Of a DNA stretch of 64,000 nt, positions 1 through 11,362 are shown piece by piece. The stretch spans positions 496,001-560,000 of the forward strand of contig CAUWAG010000008.1 of NCBI GenBank assembly GCA_963556695.1, given 5' to 3'. The notes under the pieces are model-generated. The model saw only the letters and a list, made by a program, of their open reading frames with translations. It did no database searches and had not been told where the DNA came from. How positions within the stretch are numbered: the stretch's first letter is position 1; every line of letters starts with the position of its first letter. A program made the position numbers and the translations under genes. This DNA comes from Anthostomella pinea. Its lineage: Eukaryota; Ascomycota; Sordariomycetes; Xylariales; Xylariaceae.

Positions 1-71
1 CATTGGTATGTTGATCATGTAACCAGCCGTAGTCTTACCACTGACAGGATGTTCAGGGTACATATTGCAAG

Positions 72-1737
72 ATGGTTGGCGTGCCCGGGAAGTACAAAGG
101 TAAGCCTGTGCCCGAAAAGCCATGACCTGCACGGCCGACCTATCTCTAACCGACTATACGTCCGCAATAGGCTGTAACACATGCAGGTCCCGAAGAGTCA
201 AATGTGACAACACTCGCCCGTTCTGCAAGAGGTGCACAGATTATGGCCGCGAATGTGGCGGATACGAACGAGAGACCGTCTTCATTGTGGGCACGCCGGA
301 CGATAAAGGCAGATGCGCCTCCCACCCACCGCGCAATGCCCAAGCGTCTAGGGGAGACCAGACTGAAGAAGAAGAACCACAAATGATAGAGACGTTGGAA
401 CTCACTGCCGCCGAGCCTCGACAACCTGCGTGGAACGACACTCTCCTTTTGGACTCTGCTGCTGGGACTCATTGGATCAGAATAGTGGCTCGTCATACCA
501 CCCTCGAAGATGCCTTCCAGAGCAACAGCTCGGCGTCACAACAAAGCGAAGTGGCCCTGTCGCTGACAGGTTCTCGACCACTCGATGTGACTCCGACTTT
601 TGGCCAAGAGGACTTTAACTTGAAATCGCATTGCTTGATGAGACTCCCCCGGGGCAGTGATAATGCAGGAAGCACTTCAGACGAGGGCCTGTTCCTGTTC
701 CTGTACGAGGTAAGATGAAAGCACCACGCTATATCGCTCATCACTGATGATCATGGCAGCACAATTCTTCCTCTATTTACAGCAACGAGCCGGCGGGGAA
801 AAGCCCAGACGGGCTGGCAGATGCGATTCGTGAACCAGGTCCAGCAGCCTATCAGGACTTACCAGCCCACCATTTCTTTGCCCGGGTCTATCGGCCTAGC
901 GCTGTGAGTACACACGCCCAATCATTGAACTGTCACTAAGTGAGATGTTAGATTTGGGCAGCATTGCTCAACCGTCAGCCCACCTTCCTATGCAACCCCG
1001 AGTGGACGGTCGTGCCATGGGAACGCCATCCCCGGACACCCCTCGACGATCTCCTCGACATAGTCGTATTGTTACCATCGATCTACTCAGTAGCAGACCG
1101 CATAACGTCACTAGAGCCGAGTCCATCCCGCCGGCTGAGAGCGAAGGACCTCCTCGCTAACTGCGTCAACATCGAGGCGCAATGCGAAATCTGGTACAGC
1201 GTGGTGCAACAAAAAGCCGAGTCCTCGGGCCAGGGCTCGTTGTACTGGGTAGCGGACTCCATGACTAATGCTCCCTCCCACGCACCGTTCGCCGATGTCT
1301 TGCACTTCGCCTCGCCCCTGATGTGTCTCGTGCACATCTACAAGTGGGCGGTCCTCATCGGCTTCCACCAGTGCATCTACGCCCTCCTCGAAGTCATCTT
1401 CGAGCCCGGCGCCGAAGAGGGCTCTTCTTCTTCTTCAGCACCGGACCTGCCATCTGGCATCGACCCGCGCAAGTACCAACTCCCGCAGACGCGGGCGCTC
1501 GCCGCCAACGTGTGTCGCGGCCTTGACTACGCGCTAGGCACGACGGGGCAGCCGGACCTCCTGGCCGCGCCGCTGTGGGTCATCGGTAACTTTTATAATG
1601 GGCTGAGGCGGTTTGGCGACGGCGAGATGGAGCGGCTGTGGTGTGCTGGATTTAGGGGGAGGTTGGAGGCGAGGGGCCGGGAGATGGATGCTTGGTTGAG
1701 GGACAAACGATGGAACGAGGTTGGGCGGTTTGGGTGA
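72..1737 (+). CDS. Zn(II)2Cys6 fungal transcription factor
   Basis: Probable nuclear DNA-binding regulator of about 498 residues. Exons: 72-99, 171-709, 760-903, 952-1737. I start at the ATG at 72 because the 28-nt first exon joins the second to give the usual N-terminus of this family, MVGVPGKYKG, directly before the zinc cluster. The first intron (100-170) has GTAAGC, a CTAAC branch site and TAG. The cluster reads C-x2-C-x6-C-x6-C-x2-C-x6-C at about residues 11-38. The rest resembles the fungal-specific regulatory region (Fungal_trans_2 type), with the stretch IWAALLNRQPTFLCNPEW encoded across the start of exon 4. An ATG at 122 lies inside intron 1 and would give a different, less typical N-terminus. 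The target genes are unknown and no neighbour suggests a pathway. Only 71 bp of upstream sequence is in the window. Confidence 0.85.
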
Positions 1738-2871
1738 GAGGAGGGGGTGGAGAGACAACGCTGGACGTAGAGGGTCTCTTGCTGGGTTGGTACGTGGTAT
1801 GGTCTTGGGAGTAGAACTTCGCGTATAGACGGTACTGTGTACAAGTAGATTGCGTGTAGGCATACGTATAAAAGCTTGGGAATTTCTTAAACCAAAAGTC
1901 GAGAGATTTGCATCGAGTTGGAGTGTTGTTTGAGCATGACACATCTACCTTAAGAGGAACTCGGTTCCCAGGATCATGAAAAGGGGGTCCCTCGGAATAC
2001 ATATCCTCTTGAGCTTGATACAATAACTTCCGAGGAGTATACCGATCTTCAAATGCACTCGAACGTGGCTTTTACGTGATTCATATCAACTACTCTGCCC
2101 TCTTGCTGCTCATTAGCAGAGACCTGGCTAGAGTTGACAAGGCATTCTTAATGGTGCGTGGCCTGATACCAACGAAGCTGAGTTGGAACCTAAGTCTCTT
2201 GCTTGACTAGAGCCTGGCATGGAATCCGGCGAGACCCTGTTGGTAGCAAGAAAACAACGAGGAGAATAATGCTATGTTGCTATCAAGTTATTGGTAACAC
2301 AGGCCAAAGCGAATTGTGGTTTCACACTTCCTATCCTCTTTGAGACCCGAATCATCAGACTACCCCCGCTCCGTCCTTCACACGCAAGGATCGTGTCTTC
2401 CCTTTTAATCGTACACCGCAGCTTTAGAAACATTGGAAGACTTTGCAAACAACACCCCAGCAATTCAACAACTTAAGCCACATTCCACAAAAGACATCGC
2501 AATCATGATACACCGTTCAGAACACTAGTTCATATCCTACCGTTCCAAAATATGATACAGTCGTGGCGAGTTGTCGAACGGGTCTGGTGCAAACCCCCCT
2601 TATTTAACAACTGTGGCGTGTGTGGCGTTTGTGTGCACAATGTGGCTGAAGCTTTCAGCGGGTCCGCCCAGTCCCAGAGCTTCATGCTCGACATGGCTGG
2701 AGCTCCTAGCGTGGCTGCTGTTTGGGAGCTTCGTAACTTTGGCAGCCTTGTGAACCGCCTGCACCTCGTAATTGAGATCAAGACGTCCTCAGCTTCAGCT
2801 ATCAACGAACAACCTTCTTCACGACACCACCCACTAAACCGACCCTCCATTCCCCGTAGCATATTCCAACC
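1738..2871. other. Intergenic region between regulator and proteasome gene
   Basis: I see no convincing gene. The open frames here are short, lack family resemblance and overlap on both strands. The last 300 bases before 2872 are pyrimidine-rich and probably hold the promoter and 5' leader of the proteasome gene. Confidence 0.5.
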
Positions 2872-3926
2872 ATGGCGTCAGGATACGACAGAGCGCTCTC
2901 CGGTATGTTTCTCACGCTATATCCAAGTTGACTGGCAGCTTAGCTAACCCTTCCCGCTTACAGTGTTCAGGTTCGTGTCAAGCGCAAGCATCTCGGGTAT
3001 AACATCTTCCTAACAATCAATAGTCCCGATGGACACGTTTTCCAAGTCGAATATGCCGGTGAAGCCGTCAAGAGAGGTACCAGCCCACCACTCGCCGTCC
3101 AACCCTCCGAACCATCCATCTAATGCTGTGCCAGGAACCTGCGCCGTCGGCGTAAAGGGCAGCGATATCGTCGTCCTGGGATGCGAGAAGCGATCGGCGA
3201 TGAAGCTGCAAGACACACGCATCACCCCCTCGAAGATCGGTCTCGTCGACACCCACGTATGCCTCGCGTTCGCCGGCCTGAACGCCGACGCCCGCATCCT
3301 GATCGACAAGGCGCGCATGGAGGCGCAGTCGCACCGTCTGACCGTCGAGGACCCCGTCACGGTCGAGTATATCACAAAGTACATCGCCGGTGTGCAACAA
3401 CGGTATACGCAGAGCGGTGGTGTGCGGCCGTTTGGCATCAGCACCATGGTCGTTGGGTTTGACAAGAACACCACCGTACCGAGACTCTACCAGACCGAGC
3501 CCAGTGGCATCTACTCCGCATGGTACGCTCTATACGCCGGAGGACACCATTGTCTCCGGGGTTGACTACGGGGACACACGCGGCTAACACCAGGTCAGGA
3601 AAGCAAACGCCATCGGACGCTCGAGCAAGACGGTCCGGGAGTTCCTGGAGCGGAACTACAAGGAGGACATGGACCGCGAGGCGACCATCCGGCTGGCCAT
3701 AAAGTCGCTGCTGGAGGTGGTGCAGACGGGCGCGAAGAACATCGAGATCGCCATCATGGCGCCCGGCAAGACCATCGAGATGCTGCCGGTCGAGGACATC
3801 GAGGGCTACGTGAAGAACATCGAGCAGGAGAAACAGGAGGAGGCGGCCAAGAAGAAGACCGGGCGAACACCTGGAACCGGTAGTGCGGCCCTCTTGCCCA
3901 AGGAGCGAGAGGGCGGCAGTGACTAG
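2872..3926 (+). CDS. PRE6: 20S proteasome subunit alpha type (alpha4, PRE6/PSMA7 type)
   Basis: Structural alpha-ring subunit of the 20S proteasome, 268 residues. Exons: 2872-2902, 2964-2970, 3024-3076, 3135-3522, 3599-3926. The N-terminus [20 protein letters not shown] is the conserved alpha-subunit signature. Alpha4-type features include [49 protein letters not shown] and [10 protein letters not shown]. The second exon is only 7 nt (TGTTCAG). It is required because it supplies the V-F-S junction and keeps frame between two short introns, each with a CTAAC branch site. The intron 3 donor is GTACCA. As expected for an alpha subunit there is no catalytic N-terminal Thr. The charged C-terminal tail ([15 protein letters not shown]...) is longer than in yeast. 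The product acts in cytosol and nucleus. Confidence 0.95.
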
Positions 3927-4634
3927 GAGTCCGGGCTGTCCGGGCCATCCAGCACGACTTTGCCGCTCAGACCCAGAGAGAGTCATTGAGCAGATAGAGC
4001 GCGGGTCATGAAGCGTCGCCCGCGGTATCTTGTACAATATGATTTGCAGTGGGATAGTCAGGGATGCGGTGATGATTCCACGAATTGCGCTTGGGATCAT
4101 CGCTGAGGTATGGTGATTATCCCAAATGTTCTGTTGACGGATTGACCACCTAGATATCACACTAGAAGCAGATAAATGCGTGCATTGATCTCCGGTCCTT
4201 TTCTTGGTAGCCGTTTTGTTCTTTTGGGGTCTCCTGATGTCTAAAAGTGTGGTATCATATGAATTTCAGCGCTCTGCAACCCGACCCATGCTTCCCCATC
4301 TTGTCCTATCACGCCCATCGTACCACATAAGGCGGCGGACCAAAATCGGTGTGCTAAAGTACGCGGATGCTCAACAGGTCATGGCCAGGAGTCTCTCCGT
4401 ACTCTACTGGTGACTGCCATTAAGCTTGAAATGCCACATCGTCGATGACATGGCCCGACATTTGTTCTCTCGTGATGTTCGCGGCTTGTCCTGTCATGTC
4501 ATGTCCCGTCTGGCCTGGCTGTCGGTCATGTAGGGTGTGTGTCCATCCCGAGCATCGCACACACACACACCACGCGAGACCTCTGTTCCTCCCATATACC
4601 TATCGTCGTTTTCCCAGCCCATCCTCAGCCCCCC
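3927..4634. other. Convergent 3' intergenic region
   Basis: Lies between the 3' ends of PRE6 and the HOT13-like gene, which converge. It includes a short CA run at about 4557-4571. No gene is evident. Confidence 0.5.
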
Positions 4635-5319
4635 TCAACCCAACTTATCCGCCTCAGCCTGAACATCAAAAATCGTCCGCCCCGCAAAAGGGCCCTCGCC
4701 GCCGCCCCCCGCACCCCCCTTCTTGGTGGGGGCCACGCGCTCGTCGCGCAGCATGCGGTTGTCGACGCGCGCGTCCTCGCCCTCGACGCGCAGCGACGGC
4801 TTGGGCGTCACGGCTTCTAAGACGAAGTGGTTGTCGCAGTGCGGGCAGTACTCGTCGGCCTCCTCGAACTCCTGCGCGTCCTTGCGGAAGCACTTGCGGC
4901 ACTTCTTGCACGCGAACGTCATCTCGAGGGACTCTTGTAGGGGGTGCTTTTCCTGCTCGTGGTGGCATTCGGCGCAGTCGAACCATTTTTTGCCTGTGGT
5001 GGTGGGAGGGAGGTTAGTTGGTGGGTGGGAGGGAGGGAGGTAGGGAGGCTGGCTTGTTGTTGGGCGAAAGGAAGTTTTGCTGCTCGGATCGTGGGGTTTT
5101 GGAGTTGGGGCAGGCGCGGGCGCTTGTGTTGGTCGGGTGCGTCTTTTGTATATATGTATTCTGGGAATCTGGATCGTGGGGTTGGAGCGTGGGCGGACGT
5201 ACAGCATGGTGACCGGATCGCCACCTGGGCGTTGAGGATGTGCTTGCTTTGAGGTTGGTGTCAGCTGGGTTACTGGAAACAGCAATGAGATACTAGACTT
5301 AGGCTCGAACTTACCACAT
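4635..5319 (-). CDS. HOT13: CHY-type zinc-finger protein, HOT13-like
   Basis: Predicted 135-residue zinc protein related to yeast Hot13, which assists the Mia40/Erv1 disulfide relay and small Tim import in the mitochondrial intermembrane space. Exons on the minus strand: 5319-5315, 5246-5203, 4993-4635. The first exon is just ATGTG; joined to exon 2 it gives MCKHILNAQVAIRSPCC, and exon 3 continues with KKWFDCAECHHEQEKHPL, the CHY-finger core. Further metal ligands are visible in FACKKCRKCFRK and DEYCPHCDNHFVLEA. Donors are GTAAGT and GTACGT and acceptors AAG and CAG. A longer open frame through intron 1 begins with unrelated residues and would destroy the CHY motif, so I reject it. The C-terminal 45 residues are Gly-rich and variable. 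The function is inferred from the family. Confidence 0.85.
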
Positions 5320-6277
5320 GTTTACGATTGTAGCAAGGAAAAGGAAGAATGTACTCGAGGGAAGTCGGTGTCGTTACAAAAGTTCACGATCTTTTGGTCT
5401 CGGCGCGTCACGGAGAAAATGTTTTGGTGATGGAGTTTCTTATCAATCTACAAGAGTTGGGACGACGGATGCGATAGTGCGGGGTGGCCGCTGAAGGACC
5501 CCTACGCCCTGTCTGCCTGTTAGCGCGCTTGGATCGCCGTAACCGCTGTCGGGTTGATGAGGCTCCCGATCGGCGCCGACTCGAACAACATCCATCTTTT
5601 TGCGACTTCACTCCCGTCACAGCTGGCCCGGGGTCCGGGGAGTTGAACTCACGCCATCACATCACGAAAGCTGATCACACAAAGTCCGTGATGTTTTGGG
5701 AGCGAATAGCATTATTAGTGTTTTGTTACGCTCATGCCCTATGTCATTTGGCTTTCGAGCACCTCAGCAGTCTGTCTGTCTGTCTGTCTGTGAGGGCCAT
5801 CCTCGGTGGACGATATCCTATCTAGGTCCTCTTTCCATTTCGATTCCATGCCAGAACTAACCTAAACCAACGCCTAACAATGTTCTTCTTTCATTACAGT
5901 GGGAGGCATGTAGCATTTGGCAGCATTTTATGCTGAAGGATGGGAAACCCAGTGGGAAAAAACCATCACAATACAGCTCCCTCGCTAGTCCAGTCACTGG
6001 CCCACATTGAACGTTTTCCTTCCTCGCTCCTCTTCAAACACAACTCGCTTTCTCCAGCATGTTCGACTGCTGCACTCGGTGGAACAGCGGTTGACCTTGA
6101 TGAGTCTCTGGAAGAGCAAAATCGCTTCAGCCGTTGCTCGTGGTGGTGGTGGTATAAGACAGGACAGGCTCCCGTCAGCGCCCACAGGGCACATAATTCT
6201 TGTTCCAAAACCGCTTACAATACTTTGAGGGTTGGGTCTGCAAGTTCGACACGAGCTTCAGACCATATGTCGAATTG
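5320..6277. other. Intergenic region upstream of HOT13-like gene
   Basis: Contains the HOT13-like promoter side and a TCTG microsatellite near 5771. I found no gene I can support. Confidence 0.45.
5771..5792. repeat. (TCTG)n microsatellite
   Basis: About five and a half perfect copies of the tetranucleotide TCTG in intergenic DNA. Confidence 0.95.
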
Positions 6278-7122
6278 TCACGTCTTGTCTTTGTTGGCTG
6301 GTAGCGGCCCCGGGTTATCGCTATTGGCTGGTCTCATCGTCAGTAGTGCTATCGGCGCTGGCTTGGGCTTGCGCGTACCTTGATCCTTCACCGAAGCCGG
6401 TGCCGTCTTCCTGACCTTGTTGGCGATGTCACCCGGTGATGACTCTTCTTGAGCTTGGCGTGGGCGCTTCGTGCCCTTGTTGATAGCCCCATCCGGCGAC
6501 GAGCTTCGTTCTTCTTCCGATTCGGTGTCTTTTGCTGTCTCCAGCGTCGTCGTTAGGCGCGACAGCACAGGATGGCTGGTCGAGTGCAATAGTGTCTTGA
6601 CGTCGTTGACCTCGTACAGTTGGTTGAACTCGATCAACGACATGGCAATGTTGAAAGTGTCGTCCTCGAGTTTGGCTTCTGTTTGTCCGAGAAGACCTGA
6701 TGGTGTACACATGCGGTCAGGAGATCCGGCAGAAGAGTGACGAAGAGCTCGAGGACACTGGGCATTGCGTTCGGTTGGTGAATGGTCGATTCGGCTGCCG
6801 ATTGGGTTGCCAGATAGGTTCTCCAGCTATTGCGGTATTCCGGTTTTTGGATGAAGGTCTCTGCGTATACCTGAACCATCCGTTCGTTGTCGATGTACAG
6901 GTGGTAGCTGTCTTCGGTCCAGAGGCGCAGGATGTGGAAACATGCGAAACATGCGCAGTCTGGATGTTCCCGTACCAGGAGCACATCGGCGTCTCTCTTC
7001 TCCTTGCCCCCCATCGTCGACCACGATGTAAGCTGGAGCAGGCTGTCCGTGATGCGGTGGATATCGTTCGTCCGGATGAGTAGGTCGATTTTGTTGCCCA
7101 GCCAGTCGTTGCAGCCCATCCC
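6278..7122 (-). CDS. Orphan protein gene, exon model unresolved
   Basis: Two coding-like blocks lie on the minus strand. The upstream block, from about 7122 to 6720, opens after a CAG acceptor with GMGCNDWLGNKIDLLIR and contains CACFACFHILRLWTED and NERMVQVYAETFIQKPEY. The downstream block, about 6700 to 6278, carries EFNQLYEVNDVKTLL and then a Ser/Glu-rich, basic, disordered tail with TKRPRQAQEE. The blocks are in different frames. One possible join is an intron with a GTGTCC donor ending at the CAG near 6693, with a CTGAC branch site; a frameshift is the other explanation. Coding-like sequence continues upstream to about 7400 (MVGQAATHCMYIFESLIAPY in one frame), so the 5' end may be missing. 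I do not recognise the family. Confidence 0.35.
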
Positions 7123-7552
7123 TGGTAGCAAAATAGAGCCAGTCAGTCATTACTCCTTTCAGATGTTGTGCCAAGAAAAAGGGAGTCATAATGCGTGTCT
7201 GTCTCGGGAGCAAGGCTCTTGACACAGGCTAGAAGAGGAAATTCGCGCCCAGGACATGGCCATATGGGGCAATCAGAGACTCGAAAATGTACATACAGTG
7301 TGTGGCCGCTTGTCCTACCATCACGAAGGGATGCTCATGGAGCTCGAGGACGTTGGCTTGCCTTGAGGGCACTGACTGATCTTGTGTGCGTGGCTGGTTC
7401 CGATGCGGAACCCGGTGAATAGGACCTCGAGGTTCTATTGTGTCGGATAGTGGTTTTGATACCCTCGGCCAGTTGTTGAGTGAAACAAAGGTGAGTATTG
7501 TCTAGTGTGGACGTGCAGCGAAGTGCAGTTGTGGTAGTGGTGGTAGGGGTGG

Positions 7553-7690
7553 GGATGGTGAGAGTGGTATGGATGGTGATAGAGTGGCAGTGGATGGTGA
7601 TAAAGTGGCAGTAGTATGGATGGTTATAGAGTGGCAGTGGTATGGATGGTGATAGAGTGGTAGTGGTATGGATGGTGGTTGAAGTGGTGT
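7553..7690. repeat. 26-28-bp minisatellite
   Basis: Roughly five degenerate copies of a unit built on GGATGGTGATAGAGTGGCAG. Copies differ mainly by A/G and C/T changes and by loss of the GTAT spacer. It is purine-rich on the plus strand. Confidence 0.8.
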
Positions 7691-9443
7691 ATCGTGGTAG
7701 AATGAGTAATGGGGGCGGATGTTTAGAAGGGAAGGAGAGAAGTCTGCAGCAGTGTCGGGTTGCAGACTTTTAAATAGAAGGATTGGGGAATTTTCCGATT
7801 GCAGTAAAGGGTTGCTCCAAAAGAGTGTCTTTATTCGGGTAAGCTGTTCACATCAAACTCTATAACTATGTTGAAACTCTGTATCTTGCTCAGCCCGGTG
7901 TTCGTGGCTGTTTACACGATGCTCGCTCACATGTGAGTATTGCCTTCGACCTGCAAGGGGTCAGGAGGCATCGAGTTCCTGCACCTCGAGAGCAACTGTC
8001 AACATGACCCTCCGCTCTGCTGGCCTTTCCAGTCTCCTATCGTCGTACATGGGCAACTACCATGATGGGAGGCAATGCCACTGCATTGGTTGACTCATTG
8101 GGACCAACATGGTTTGAAGGTGAGGTAAGTTACCAGTGTCGACGCCACGCTCAACGAAAGGTTACTTCCACATTTCCCTATCTCCGATCCAGAAGGACCC
8201 GCATAACCTGGGGCATTGGCCCCCAAGGGAGCGCTGTTACCACTGTCCACGATACGCTCGAGGGAAGGTGGCTTGAAGCTTCCACCATACACCTATCTCC
8301 GATGCAGAAGGACCTCCCTGACCTGGTGCATTGACGCCCAAGGGGGCGCTGTTACCACTGTCCACGATATGCTCAAGGGAAGGTGGCTTCCACCATAATC
8401 CTATCTCCGATGCAAAACAAGGGGCACCCGGAGGACCTGTGGGAATTGACCCCAACGAAGCACTGTTGGTGGGTTAGTACCGTTCTGTTCGATGCCAGTT
8501 TGGGTGGGTTACCTTACCATGGCCGCTTCTATGAGATCTTACTTCGCGCCGTCCAAGGGACGTATCATAAGATGCCCTTACCAATAGAGTAGCTGGCTAG
8601 TAAACAGTCAAAGAGGTCTTGATCTTCCTCCTAGTGTGGTCAGGCTTTGGGAGTGTGGACTGAATATATGTTTAGGTCTGAGCCCCCGAGTCATACCGCT
8701 TTAGGGATTACATGTATGCAGTGAGTATCAAAACCCACCTTAGAAATTGTGCAGTGAAATTGTGCCCTCACAGAGATACATCTCTGGCCCGAATATCTCG
8801 CGGCCGAGCTCTGATTAGATTGCTCAATGATGTAGAAACTCCAATGCTAAGCTTGTTCAAATCTCGTGGGGCCTGGACAGACAAATATAGTAGAAGAGAA
8901 TGTTGCAGTAAAGGATGTCGAGGGTTTGGCGAGTACATTGATCATCGACAAGAGGAATGGGCTCGTCTAGGCAATGGATCGGCTCTCAGATCAAGTCACC
9001 ATTTCAAATGTGCAATGTGAAGTGTGTTGGGGAGAAGAAATCTCGATTTAATCAACCGAAAGCATTCCAGAACCGCAAGCCTGCTGTCTCAATGCAAACG
9101 CAATGCAAACCAAACGGGAAAGATCTCATGCTGTCGTGAATCGGGTTCCTGACGACCAACTGTCTATCCATCCCTCCACTGGTTGTGCCAACATCCTAGC
9201 CAGCAACGGGCGCTCGGAGGGCAGGTATATCATCGTGTCTTCGTAAGTGCGTGTCTCCGTCGCCATTCGCCCATACGCCTATCCACATCCATCCATCCAG
9301 AACTGCCTGTCCCTTGTGATCCTGGCCAGGCAAGGAGTCATTCATGTCGTGGGCTTTGTCGTGTTGCGAGGTGGGAATGGTACTGTGCATAGCCGGCAAG
9401 TCGACCATCGCACACCCCTCCATCGCCATACGACAAAGCAAAT
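7691..9443. other. Gene-poor region with a tandem array
   Basis: Apart from the 108-115-bp array at 8130-8480 I see no gene. Short open frames occur on both strands across the array, as expected from a repeat whose unit lacks stops, and none resembles a known protein. Confidence 0.45.
8130..8480. repeat. 108-115-bp tandem repeat array, about 3 copies
   Basis: The landmark CCTATCTCCGAT recurs at 8177, 8292 and 8400, giving periods of 115 and 108 bp. Each unit also contains GTTACCACTGTCCACGAT, a CTCAAGGGAAGGTGGCTT-like block and a CCCAAGGGGGCGCTG-like block. The first and last copies are the most diverged. No terminal repeats or coding capacity are visible. Confidence 0.85.
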
Positions 9444-9683
9444 CTACGCCTTGAAGCAGTTGAACTTGCCGAAGCTGAATCGCCACGGTCCCCTGTGCAC
9501 GCCTTGGCGGTTGGCGTTAACACTGGTACCGAAATGTCTGCCGCCGAAATTCTGCGCGTAGACGTTAGCATGTTGTTCCCGATCCGAGGCTCAATTTCGG
9601 GACTGTAGCGAAAAGAAGGACAAAGGCCTGTCGCGGAGAGAACTGCAGCTGGGCACACGTACCTTGGACCAGAAGAAAGGCAT
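9444..9683 (-). CDS. Candidate 42-residue basic peptide
   Basis: Two exons on the minus strand: 9683-9663 encoding MPFFWSK and 9551-9444 encoding a basic, Phe-rich tail ending RFSFGKFNCFKA. The intron (9662-9552, 111 nt) has a strong GTACGT donor and a GCTAAC branch site ending 13 nt before a GCGCAG acceptor, which supports real splicing. The frame closes with TAG at 9446-9444. The predicted product is strongly basic with one Cys and no signal peptide. Further upstream exons are possible because the frame stays open upstream of the ATG. I do not recognise it, and it could also be part of a longer transcript. Confidence 0.35.
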
Positions 9684-11362
9684 CGTTGCTTGCTCTTGTT
9701 TGGGTTTGGGAAGATGTGGTCTGGAGGTACGTCTGCTTGCGACGGACTGTTGTTTGGAAATGCAGAGGTCAGTTCGTTGTCGCCTGTCAACTAAACCTGC
9801 AGCCTGCAGCCTGCAGCGCAGTAGCAAGAGCAGCAGCGGGTACTCACGATGTTCCTGATGCTGCAAATGGAGATGTTTGTTCTGGATCGCAGTCTGTCGT
9901 AGGTGCTCGGAAAAGATGTTGTGGGAGTGTAGGTCAGGCCCGTTCTCTCGTACTTTAAATGGATTGTGTTGGCCAAGTGATTGTAGCAACAAATAGCCTT
10001 GGAAGTCGCCTATTCGCACCACCTGGGCACATGTCGATGGCTACCTAATGGCTGGACTGGCACGTCTCACGGGAGTACCAGTGACGTCATAGCTCACATA
10101 CCTCATCTACACCGCCACAATCTGGAGGAAGAATTCCTTGCTTTGATTGGCTTGGCCCCTTGGCACGCCACAGCATCAGCCACATCCAGAGGTGTTCTGG
10201 AACCATTCCACGCGATAAGCGAGCGACGCCAAGATCTTAGTTGCATTGTCGCCGGCAGTTCCAGTCACCTGAATCTGAATCTCCACCTCCCCTTGCAGCA
10301 GATCGGGACCCTTCGTGACACGGCTGTGCAGTCATATCGCTCATTGAGTTATGTATACCTTATTCAAGTATAGTACTGAGTCCATAAGATGAACCCCAGA
10401 GACTTCAGAAGCTGTGAACAGGTTGCTAACGGTAGTAGTTGACCCTTGGCGTGTTCTAGATATGCCTGTCCAGCACGACATGTCAGAGGACGACAAGAAC
10501 TAGTCTAGCCGTTGAAAATACCATGAAAGGGGTAGCTAGCAGCTATAGCCTGGGCGCCTTAATAAGTATGAAAAAACCGTCTGATATGTTGCTGCTACCT
10601 CCTGGGCTGGGAACATCAAGCTCGATACCAGCCTTAGGAATACCCCTTGCAGGACCAGTTTGAGCGACAAGACCACAAGGTCTTGGGTATATTCTAGTGC
10701 CTAGCTCCAGGCTTATAGATGATTCGATAAGCAGTCCTCCACTCACAAGTCCGATGGACACTACCTATCCCTCTCAACACCTTATAGAACACAGCAGTGA
10801 CGCCCGCTTGCAGCGTGCCCGTCATAATCCAGAGTCACGAGGGTTGATCATACCCAGGACTTGTTAAACCAGTAAGAAGCTTCTATCATAATGCGAGCCC
10901 CTTAGTTCTCGGACGGGGAAGGCCCTACACGCTCCAAATAAACTCGGACTGAGCTCACGGCAGCTAGATAAGGGGTAGATTCGCAAATACATGTGGGGTG
11001 AATATCAAGGGCATCGATCCATGCTCCGTGATATTGGTCGAGAGGCTATACCCTTCGAATATAAGTAGCAAGGTAATCCCCTTAGACCAGATCACTTTTT
11101 CCGGTGAGCCTCGCTGGCTTTGAAGGCTATTTACTTGGGAATTTTCAAAAGCGCACTCAGCTCAGGTAGGGTACGAGATCAAGTCGAAAGGGAAACTCTT
11201 CGTTTTCTTTGAGAGATCATGATACTCGCTACAGCGTTATAATTTCAAATTATCTTGGCACTGATCCATCTTATTCGACCACTGGCCATCTACCTAGCTT
11301 CCGAAAGCGCTGAATAACCTCAAGTTCATTCAATCCCATGGCACCGTTCAGTCAGGCCAAGA
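9684..11362. other. Intergenic region upstream of kynureninase 3' end
   Basis: Holds a short CCTGCAG repeat near 9798-9820 and otherwise unremarkable sequence. A 72-residue open frame at 10543-10761 (minus) has no recognisable relatives. I saw no terminal repeats that would define a transposon. Confidence 0.4.

Noticed and set aside
1534..2023. Minus-strand Pro/Ser-rich frames over the 3' end of the first regulator gene
   Set aside because: Shadows of the real coding strand and its 3' flank, with no domain.
4635..5285. 216-residue uninterrupted minus-strand frame as the HOT13-like product
   Set aside because: Its first half translates intron sequence and loses the MCKH...SPCC zinc ligands. 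The three-exon model gives the full CHY finger.
10543..10761. Possible reverse-transcriptase remnant in a 72-residue minus-strand frame
   Set aside because: No catalytic YxDD-type motif or neighbouring domain could be found, so I do not call a retroelement.
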